From NCBI RefSeq assembly GCF_036373705.1, contig NC_089851.1, positions 58,449,350-58,513,349 on the forward strand: 64,000 nt of DNA, given 5' to 3'. The DNA is from Amia ocellicauda. Taxonomy: Eukaryota; Chordata; Actinopteri; Amiiformes; Amiidae. The notes under the pieces are model-generated. The model saw only the letters and a program-made list of their open reading frames with translations. It made no database searches and was not told where the DNA came from. This document shows, piece by piece, positions 53,076-61,978 of this stretch (position 1 is the stretch's first letter; each line of letters starts with the position of its first letter). The position numbers were made by a program, and so were the translations under genes.

Positions 53076-54658
53076 TATAGATGGATGGATGGACGGCAAG
53101 GCAAGCATCTTTTTGACAGTGGTCCGTGATCTGCTGTTATGCTACTATGCTACTGACCATTGGGGGAGCGATAGCAAGCAAGAGAGTTAGATATCGAGAG
53201 TCATAGATAGATAGATAGATAGATAGATGGATGGATGGATGGACGGCAAGGCAAGCATCTGATTGACAGTGGTCCGTGATCTGCTGTTATGCTACTATGC
53301 TACTGACCATTGGGGGAGCGATAGCAAGCAAGAGAGTTAGATATCGAGAGTCATAGATAGTTAGATAGATAGATGGATGGATGGATGGACGGCAAGGCAA
53401 GCATCTGATTGACAGTGGTCTGTAAACTGCTGTTATGCTACAATGCTACTGACCATTGGGGGAGCGATAGCAAGCAAGTGAGTTAGATATCGAGAGTCAT
53501 AGATAGATAGATAGATAGATGGATGGATGGATGGACGGCAAGGCAAGCATCTGATTGACAGTGGTCCGTGATCTGGTGTTATGCTACTATGCTACTGACC
53601 ATTGGGGGAGCGATAGCAAGCAAGAGAGTTAGATATCGAGAGTCATAGACAGATAGATAGATAGATGGATGGATGGATGGATGGCAAGGCAAGCATCTGA
53701 TTGACAGTGGTCCGTGATCTGCTGTTATGCTACTATGCTACTGACCATTGGGGGAGCGATAGCAAGCAAGAGAGTTAGATATCGAGAGTCATAGATAGAT
53801 AGATAGATAGATGGATGGATGGATGGACGGCAAGGCAAGCATCTGATTGACAGTGGTCCGTGATCTGCTGTTATGCTACTATGCTACTGACCATTGGGGG
53901 AGCGATAGCAAGCAAAAAAGTTAGATATCGAAAGTCATAGATAGATAGATAGATAGATGGATGGATGGACGGCAAGGCAAGCATCTGATTGACAGTGGTC
54001 TGTGATCTGCTGTTATGCTACTATGCTACTGACCATTGGGGGAGCGATAGCAAGCAAGAGAGTTAGATATCGAGAGTCATAGACAGATAGATAGATAGTT
54101 CGATGGATGGATGGACGGCAAGGCAAGCATCTGATTGACAGTGGTCCGTGATCTAATGTTATGCTACTATGCTACTGACCATTGGGGGAGCGATAGCAAG
54201 CAAGAGAGTTAGATATCGAGAGTCATAGATAGATAGATAGATAGATGGATGGATGGACGGCAAGGCAAGCATCTGATTGACAGTGGTCCGTGATCTGCTG
54301 TTATGCTACTATGCTACTGACCATTGGGGGAGCGATAGCAAGCAAGTGAGTTAGATATCGAGAGTCATAGATAGATAGATAGATAGATGGATGGATGGAT
54401 GGACGGCAAGGCAAGCATCTGATTGACAGTGGTCCGTGATCTGCTGTTATGCTACTATGCTACTGACCATTGGGGGAGCGATAGCAAGCAAGAGAGTTAG
54501 ATATCGAGAGTCATAGACAGATAGATAGATAGATGGATGGATGGATGGATGGCAAGGCAAGCATCTGATTGACAGTGGTCCGTGATCTGCTGTTATGCTA
54601 CTATGCTACTGACCATTGGGGTAGCGATAGCAAGCAAGAGAGTTAGATATCGAGAGTC

Positions 54659-54692
<34 letters not shown>

Positions 54693-55552
54693 GGATGGAT
54701 GGATGGGCGGCAAGGCAAGCATCTGATTGACAGTGGTCCATGATCTGCTGTTATGCTACTATGCTACTGACCATTGGGGGAGCGATAGCAAGCAAGAGAG
54801 TTAGATATCGAGAGTCATAGACAGATAGATAGATAGATGGATGGATGGATGGATGGCAAGGCAAGCATCTGATTGACAGTGGTCCGTGATCTGCTGTTAT
54901 GCTACTATGCTACTGACCATTGGGGGAGCGATAGCAAGCAAGAGAGTTAGATATCGAGAGTCATAGATAGATAGATAGATAGATAGATATATATATGGAT
55001 GGATGGACGGCAAGGCAAGCATCTGATTGACAGTGGTCCGTGATCTGCTGTTATGCTACTATGCTACTGACCATTGGGGGAGCGATAGCAAGCAAGAGAG
55101 TTAGATATCGAGAGTCATAGATAGATAGATAGATAGATGGATGGATGGATGGACGGCACGGCAAGCATCTGATTGACAGTGGTCCGTGATCTGCTGTTAT
55201 GCTACTATGCTACTGACCATTGGGGGAGCGATAGCAAGCAAGAGAGTTAGATATCGAGAGTCATAGATAGATAGATAGATAGATGGATGGATGGACGGCA
55301 AGGCAAGCATCTGATTGACAGTGGTCTGTGATCTGCTGTTATGCTACTCTGCTACTGACCATTGGGGGAGCGATAGCAAGCAAGAGAGTTAGATATCGAG
55401 AGTCATAGACAGATAGATAGATAGTTCGATGGATGGATGGACGGCAAGGCAAGCATCTGATTGACAGTGGTCCGTGATCTGCTGTTTTATTCTACTATGC
55501 TACTGACCATTGGGGGAGCGAAAGGAAGCAAGAGAGTTAGATATCGAGAGTC

Positions 55553-55610
<58 letters not shown>

Positions 55611-56310
55611 GGATGGATGGATGGATGGATGGCAAGGCAAGCATCTGATTGTCAGTGGTCCGTGATCTGCTGTTATGCTACTATGCTACTGACCATTGGG
55701 GGAGCGATAGCAAGCAAGAGAGTTAGATATCGAGAGTCATAGATAGATAGATAGATAGATGGATGGATGGACGGCAAGGCAAGCACCTGATTGACAGTGG
55801 TGCGTGATCTGCTGTTATGCTACTATGCTACTGACCATTGGGGGAGCGATAGCAAGCGAGTTAGATATCGAGAGTCATAGATAGATAGACAGATAGATGG
55901 ATGGATGGATAGACGGCAAGGCAAGCATCTGATTGACAGTGGTCTGTGATCTGCTGTTATGCTACTATGCTACTGACCATTGGGGGAGCGATAGCAAGCA
56001 AGAGAGTTAGATATCGAGAGTCATAGACAGATAGATAGATAGATGGATGGATGGACGGCAAGGCAAGCATCTGATTGACAGTGGTCTGTGATCTGCTGTT
56101 ATGCTACTATGCTACTGACCATTGGGGGAGCGATAGCAAGCAAGAGAGTTAGATATCGAGAGTCATAGACAGATAGATAGATAGATGGATGGATGGATGG
56201 ACGGCAAGGCAAGCATCTGATTGACAGTGGTCCGTGATCTGATGTTATGCTACTATGCTACTAACCATTGGGGGAGCGATAGCAAGCAAGAGAGTTAGAT
56301 ATCGAGAGTC

Positions 56311-56364
<54 letters not shown>

Positions 56365-56784
56365 GGATGGATGGATGGATGGATGGACGGCAAGGCAAGC
56401 ATCTGATTGACAGTGGTCCGTGATCAGCTGTTATGCTACTATGCTACTGACCATTGGGGGAGCGATAGCAAGCAAGAGAGTTAGATATCGAGAGTCATAG
56501 ATAGATAGATAGATAGATGGATGGATGGATAGACGGCAAGGCAAGCATCTGATTGACAGTGGTCCGTGATCTGCTGTTATGCTACTATGCTACTGACCAT
56601 TGGGGGAGCGATAGCAAGCAAGAGAGTTAGATATTGAGAGTCATAGATAGATAGATAGATAGATGGATGGATGGACGGCAAGGAAAGCATCTGATTGACA
56701 GTGTTCCGTGATCTGCTGTTATGCTACTATGCTACTGACCATTGGGGGAGCGAAAGGAAGCAAGAGAGTTAGATATCGAGAGTC

Positions 56785-56858
<74 letters not shown>

Positions 56859-56978
56859 GGATGGATGGATGGACGGCAAGGCAAGCACCTGATTGACAGT
56901 GGTGCGTGATCTGCTGTTATGCTACTATGCTACTGACCATTGGGGGAGTGATAGCAAGCGAGTTAGATATCGAGAGTC

Positions 56979-57028
<50 letters not shown>

Positions 57029-58446
57029 GGATGGATGGACAGCAAGGCAAGCGTCTGATTGACAGTGGTCCGTGATCTGCTGTTATGCTACTATGCTACT
57101 GACCATTGGGGGAGCGATAGCAAGCAAGAGAGTTAGATATCGAGAGTCATAGATAGATAGATAGATAGATGGATTGATGGATAGACGGCAAGGCAAGCAT
57201 CTGATTGACAGTGGTCCGTGATCTGCTGTTATGCTACTATACTACTGACCATTGGGGGAGCGATAGCAAGCAAGAGAGTTAGATATCGAGAGTCATAGAC
57301 AGATAGATAGATAGATGGATGGATGGATGGACGGCAAGGCAAGCATCTGATTGACAGTGGTCCGTGATCTGCTGTTATGCTACTATGCTACTGACCATTG
57401 GGGGAGCGATAGCAAGCAAGAGAGTTAGATATCGAGAGTCATAGATAGATAGATAGATAGATGGATGGATGGATGGACGGCAAGGCAAGCATCTGATTGA
57501 CAGTGGTCCGTGATCTGCTGTTATGCTACTATGCTACTGACCATTGGGGGAGCGATAGCAAGCAAGAGAGTTAGATATCGAGAGTCATAGACAGATAGAT
57601 AGATAGATGGATGGATGGATGGACGGCAAGGCAAGCATTTGATTTACAGTGGTCCGTGATCTGATGTTATGCTACTATGCTACTGACCATTGGGGGAGTG
57701 ATAGCAAGCAAGAGAGTTAGATATCGAGAGTCATAGAAAGATAGATAGATAGATAGATGGATGGATGGACGGCAAGGCAAGCATCTGATTGACAGTGGTC
57801 CGTGATCTGCTGTTATGCTACTATGCTACTGACCATTGGGGGAGCGATAGCATGCAAGAGAGTTAGATATCGAGAGTCATAGATAGATAGATAGATAGAT
57901 GGATGGATGGACGGCAAGGCAAGCATCTGATTGACAGTGGTCCGTGATCTGCTGTTATGCTACTATACTTCTGACCATTGGGGGAGCGATAGCAAGCAAG
58001 AGAGTTAGATATCGAGAGTCATAGACAGATAGATGGATGGATGGATGGACGGCAAGGCAAGCATCTGATTGACAGTGGTCCGTGATCTGCTGTTATGCTA
58101 CTATGCTACTGACCATTGGGGGAGCGATAGCAAGCAAGAGAGTTAGATATCGAGAGTCATAGATAGATAGATAGATAGATGGATGGATGGATAGACGGCA
58201 AGGCAAGCATCTGATTGACAGTGGTCCGTGATCTGCTGTTATGCTACTATGCTACTGACCATTGGGGGAGCGATAGCAAGCAAGAGAGTTAGATATTGAG
58301 AGTAATAGATAGATAGATAGATAGATGGATGGATGGACGGCAAGGCAAGCATCTGATTGACAGTGTTCCGTGATCTGCTGTTATGCTACTATGCTACTGA
58401 CCATTGGGGGAGCGAAAGGAAGCAAGAGAGTTAGATATCGAGAGTC

Positions 58447-58488
<42 letters not shown>

Positions 58489-58607
58489 GGATGGATGGAT
58501 GGACGGCAAGGAAGCACCTGATTGACAGTGGTGCGTGATCTGCTGTTATGCTACTATGCTACTGACCATTGGGGGAGCGATAGCAAGCGAGTTAGATATC
58601 GAGAGTC

Positions 58608-58645
<38 letters not shown>

Positions 58646-60132
58646 GGATGGATGGACAGCAAGGCAAGCATCTGATTGACAGTGGTCCGTGATCTGCTGT
58701 TATGCTACTATGCTACTGACCATTGGGGGAGCGATAGCAAGCAAGAGAGTTAGATATCGAGAGTCATAGATAGATAGATAGATAGATGGATTGATGGATA
58801 GACGGCAAGGCAAGCATCTGATTGACAGTGGTCCGTGATCTGCTGTTATGCTACTATACTACTGACCATTGGGGGAGCGATAGCAAGCAAGAGAGTTAGA
58901 TATCGAGAGTCATAGACAGATAGATAGATAGATGGATGGATGGATGGACGGCAAGGCAAGCATCTGATTGACAGTGGTCCGTGATCTGCTGTTATGCTAC
59001 TATGCTACTGACCATTGGGGGAGCGATAGCAAGCAAGAGAGTTAGATATCGAGAGTCATAGATAGATAGATAGATAGATGGATGGATGGATGGACGGCAA
59101 GGCAAGCATCTGATTGACAGTGGTCCGTGATCTGCTGTTATGCTACTATGCTACTGACCATTGAAGGAGCGATAGCAAGCAAGAGAGTTAGATATCGAGA
59201 GTCATAGACAGATAGATAGATAGATGGATGGATGGATGGACGGCAAGGCAAGCATCTGATTTACAGTGGTCCGTGATCTGATGTTATGCTACTATGCTAC
59301 TGACCATTGGGGGAGCGATAGCAAGCAAGAGAGTTAGATATCGAGAGTCATAGAAAGATAGATAGATAGATAGATGGATGGATGGACGGCAAGGCAAGCA
59401 TCTGATTGACAGTGGTCCGTGATCTGCTGTTATGCTACTATGCTACTGACCATTGGGGGAGCGATAGCATGCAAGAGAGTTAGATATCGAGAGTCATAGA
59501 TAGATAGATAGATAGATGGATGGATGGACGGCAAGGCAAGCATCTGATTGACAGTGGTCCGTTATCTGCTGTTATGCTACTATGCTTCTGACCATTGGGG
59601 GAGCGATAGCAAGCAAGAGAGTTAGATATCGAGAGTCATAGATAGATAGATAGATGGATGGATGGATGGACGGCAAGGCAAGCATCTGATTGACAGTGGT
59701 CCGTGATCTGCTGTTATGCTACTATGCTACTGACCATTGGGGGAGCGATAGCAAGCAATAGAGTTAGATATCGAGAGTCATAGATAGATAGATAGATAGA
59801 TGGATGGATGGACGGCAAGGCAAGCACCTGATTGACAGTGGTCCGTGATCTGCTGTTATGCTACAATGCTACTGACCATTGGGGGAGCGATAGCAAGCAA
59901 GAGAGTTAGATATTGAGAGTCATAGATAGATAGATAGATAGATGGATGGATGGATGGACGGCAAGGCAAGCACCTGATTGACAGTGGTCCGTGATTTGCT
60001 ACTATGTTACTGACCATTGGGGGAGCGATAGCAAGCAAGAGAGTTAGATATCAAGAGTCATAGATAGATAGATAGATAGATAGATAGATGGATGGACGGC
60101 AAGGCAAGCATCTGATTGACAGTGGTCCGTGA
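51848..60132. repeat. Minisatellite array, segment H (right-hand subfamily, to array end)
   Basis: About 55 units. From about 52.85 kb rightwards nearly all units have gatatcgagagtcat, and many start the tract with gacagatag or agaaagatag, unlike the alternating forms of segment A. Several tracts are greatly expanded: about 14 GATA at 55555-55610 and about 18 at 56786-56858. Some units have lost part of the core (agcaagcgagtt at about 55852, 56954 and 58583). A block with gcaggattgatgg-type markers (ggattgatggatagacgg, ctactatactactg, gcatgcaag) recurs at +1617. The array ends inside a unit at cagtggtccgtga. Confidence 0.95.
56990..59590. repeat. Tandem block duplication in segment H (offset 1617 bp)
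   Basis: ggattgatgg at 57171 and 58788, actactgacc after ctactat at 57241 and 58858, and catgcaagag at 57851 and 59468 all keep an offset of 1617 bp. Further left the offset grows to about 1662 (tgttccgtg at about 56703 and 58365) because the GATA runs differ in length between the copies. Confidence 0.8.
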
Positions 60133-60362
60133 AATAAACAATGTTAGAACAGTGTATGAATAACACTATAGACACTATAGAATGATAGAATAATGCTTGT
60201 GTGTATGTTTGTGTGTGTGCGTTTAAGCTTAATGACGTGGCATTCTCATATATGTAACGCCTGCTAACCTGATAATAAAATATTATATACACATGAATTA
60301 TGTTTATATGTAGTTAATAAATCCATACATACAAACACCATTGTTTATCACGCGTTACATTT

Positions 60363-60368
60363 TTTATT
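60363..60368 (-). promoter_or_regulatory. Possible polyadenylation signal (AATAAA, minus strand)
   Basis: AATAAA on the minus strand, about 260 bases past the stop codon of the 247-residue gene. A second AATAAA is at 60500-60505, about 125 bases past the stop, and is the likelier site by distance. Either could be chance in AT-rich DNA. Confidence 0.3.
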
Positions 60369-60439
60369 CAGCACACACAAAAACCAAATAAACTAAAACA
60401 GTGAAACACCACTGATAATGTTCTTTGACATACAAACAC

Positions 60440-60440
<1 letters not shown>

Positions 60441-60494
<54 letters not shown>
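60441..60494. repeat. (ATA)n microsatellite, ~18 repeats
   Basis: Pure ATA/TAA trinucleotide run. On the minus strand it creates a leucine run in an open frame that also crosses the real gene's end, which is why that frame should be ignored. Confidence 0.97.
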
Positions 60495-60495
<1 letters not shown>

Positions 60496-60628
60496 ATTTT
60501 TTATTATCAGAATCACACAAGGATTTAACATTTTACAGATAACATCAATGTATGTATTTCTATAGCCTATATATAAACAAACAACAACCAAAATAATAAT
60601 ACAAAAAATAAAACCATGAGGACCCGCT

Positions 60629-61372
60629 TTACAGAGACAGCCATGGTAATTTCCCAAACAGCCGATGCTTTTTAGCTGGCTGGTCTCTTTGTGGTGTTTC
60701 GGGTGGGGCAGCCGCCCCCTCCATCGGAATATCAAAGTCTGGTTCAGGAGAAATAGGATTTCTCTGTATAGACATAGAACTGTCTCTAGTAGGTGTTGTT
60801 TTCAGTTTCTCCAACACCTCCCTGTTTATTCTGTTAGACAGTACCGAACCGGGGATGTTAATCTCCGCCATCGCCATCATAAAACTGCCCCAGCCTTTGG
60901 GGGCTCTTCCTGTGGCCAGCGTGTGCGGCTGTGTGACAGCCCTAACCAGATCAATCACATGAGACCCACGAACAGGGCCCCCCTTGTACACAAATTCCCC
61001 ATTCTCATTCCAGCTAGCTATAGAATTGTTGGACACCATTTCGGCATTTTTATTTTGCCTTTGTGGGATAGCGTCTAAAATATAATCGAAAACAGGCTCT
61101 GTGTGCGGTTTTTCGGCCGGGGTATCGGTGTCAGGCATCTGCAAAGTCAAAGTGGCTTTTTCAGATTCTGCCTGCCACGTCAGGGCCAAGTACCTCTGCA
61201 GCGCTTTGTCATATTCACCCAATTGAGAGCTTTGCAGAATATCTTTCATTTCACCATCCAATTTATATGTGGCTATTTTTCTGATGTCATGTTCAACTGG
61301 AAAGTCCTCTTTAATTTGGCCCATCTGTTTCTGAGGTACTAGATACATTTTCTCAGTGAATTGCATTTTCAT
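60629..61372 (-). CDS. Conserved virus-like element protein, 247 aa, intact, function unknown
   Basis: Open from ATG at 61370-61372 to TAA at 60629-60631. The start overlaps the stop of the upstream pX-like gene as ATGA, a compact viral arrangement. What is seen: an N-terminal K-M-Y-L-V-P motif (residues 8-13), a charged helical stretch to about residue 75, a T/P-rich linker (76-95), W-N-E-N-G-E (121-126), G-S-H-V-I-D-L-V (136-143), P-K-G-W-G-S-F (158-164), a proline-rich region (206-232) and a basic tail (K-K-H-R, 234-237). I recognise this pattern from uncharacterised proteins next to pX-like genes in animal Maverick/adintovirus-like elements; a virion role is an inference from that setting. 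No signal peptide or membrane segment is seen. It is the only undamaged element gene in the window. Confidence 0.72.
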   Translation of the reverse strand: MKMQFTEKMYLVPQKQMGQIKEDFPVEHDIRKIATYKLDGEMKDILQSSQLGEYDKALQRYLALTWQAESEKATLTLQMPDTDTPAEKPHTEPVFDYILDAIPQRQNKNAEMVSNNSIASWNENGEFVYKGGPVRGSHVIDLVRAVTQPHTLATGRAPKGWGSFMMAMAEINIPGSVLSNRINREVLEKLKTTPTRDSSMSIQRNPISPEPDFDIPMEGAAAPPETPQRDQPAKKHRLFGKLPWLSL

Positions 61373-61690
61373 CTGGTCAGTAAGCCGGTAATGAGGGGAA
61401 TGGCAATACTTAGCAAATTACCGATAAACCCCCCAGACTGATTCAATAGATTTCTCTTTCTCTTAACAGACACTGTCTTTTTACTAAGTGTTTTTATAAT
61501 GTGGCCACTTTTCTTGAGTTTCTGAAATTGTTTAGCGCTCAAGCGGATGTTTCCTTTCAGTGTATTTAGAGCGATTTCTGACACGGCCTGTACCAGGTCG
61601 CTTCCAGCGGCGCACAGAATGGCCTTGTTGCGGCTTGGCTTTAACCAGCAGCTGCAGGAGAGCCAGTTTTCTCTTCATACGCAGTGACAT
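61369..61690 (-). pseudogene. pX-like small basic element protein, broken by one frameshift
   Basis: Starts at ATG 61688-61690 (M-S-L-R-M-K-R-K) and ends at TGA 61369-61371, about 105 codons in all. The first part is in one frame; from about 61620-61640 (around ccgcaacaagg on the minus strand) the family-like sequence continues in another frame, so one small indel breaks it. The C-terminal 71 codons are open: a basic middle (K-K-S-G-H, K-R-K-R) followed by G-G-F-I-G-N-L-L and a hydrophobic end (I-P-L-I-T-G-L-L). That layout resembles the small core/pX-type virion proteins proposed for adintoviruses and related elements. The downstream gene overlaps its stop by four bases. Family assignment is from pattern memory, not a search. 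Confidence 0.62.
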
Positions 61691-61747
61691 ACTGACAGCC
61701 AGAGTCACAGACAGCAAATGTGCTCAACGCTGGAAAACCAGCGGCTT

Positions 61748-61978
61748 TTACTTTCTTTGTTTTTTAAACACATAAACCACCGGGATGTCAGGGGGGAAAA
61801 GACCCGTCCTTAAACGGTATTCATCAGGGGTCTTTGACATGACATCGACAAATAAGTATCCGAAATACTTCTTGGTGGCATCTTCAAAAGCTTCCAAAAA
61901 ATATTGAGATTTGCCTGGATACATCTGTCGAGCTAACGTTGTAATCTGTAATTTATCTCTCGGTCTTTTGCAGTATTC
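61748..61978 (-). pseudogene. C-terminal remnant of FtsK/HerA-type packaging ATPase
   Basis: An open minus-strand stretch from just below TGA 61979-61981 to TAA 61748-61750; from its only ATG (61922-61924) it would give 58 residues. Visible motifs: R-P-R-D-K-L-Q, L-A-R-Q-M-Y-P-G, F-L-E-A-F-E-D-A-T and Y-G/F-G-Y-L-F-V-D, ending in a basic K-K-Q-R-K. This is the pattern I know from the C-terminal end of genome-packaging ATPases of Maverick/adintovirus-type elements. The Walker A and B part is absent: directly upstream is the 3' end of the DNA polymerase in another frame. It is therefore a truncated gene joined to its neighbour by a deletion. No Walker motif is left, so ATPase activity is excluded. 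Confidence 0.6.

Larger units (their letters stand above)
60133..60628. other. AT-rich non-coding spacer between satellite and element genes
   Basis: Unique sequence with no supported gene. It holds two adjacent copies of acactatag (60163-60180), a GT-rich patch (about 60199-60222), an ATA microsatellite and possible minus-strand polyadenylation signals. Minus-strand frames here (including a leucine run from the ATA repeat) are not genes. If the flanking element ends near the satellite border its terminal repeat would lie here, but no inverted-repeat partner is inside the window. Confidence 0.7.

Noticed and set aside
60133-60260. Terminal inverted repeat of the element
   Set aside because: I looked for a repeat-like end next to the satellite border but saw only a short acactatag duplication and a GT patch; without the other end it cannot be supported.
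60044-60292. 82-codon minus-strand frame across the satellite border
   Set aside because: Half satellite and half AT-rich spacer; no protein features.
60364-60735. 123-codon minus-strand frame with a leucine run
   Set aside because: The run comes from the ATA microsatellite, and the frame overlaps the end of the better-supported 247-codon gene in another frame.
60665-61342. Plus-strand frames of 79 and 137 codons
   Set aside because: Antisense shadows of the 247-codon minus-strand gene.
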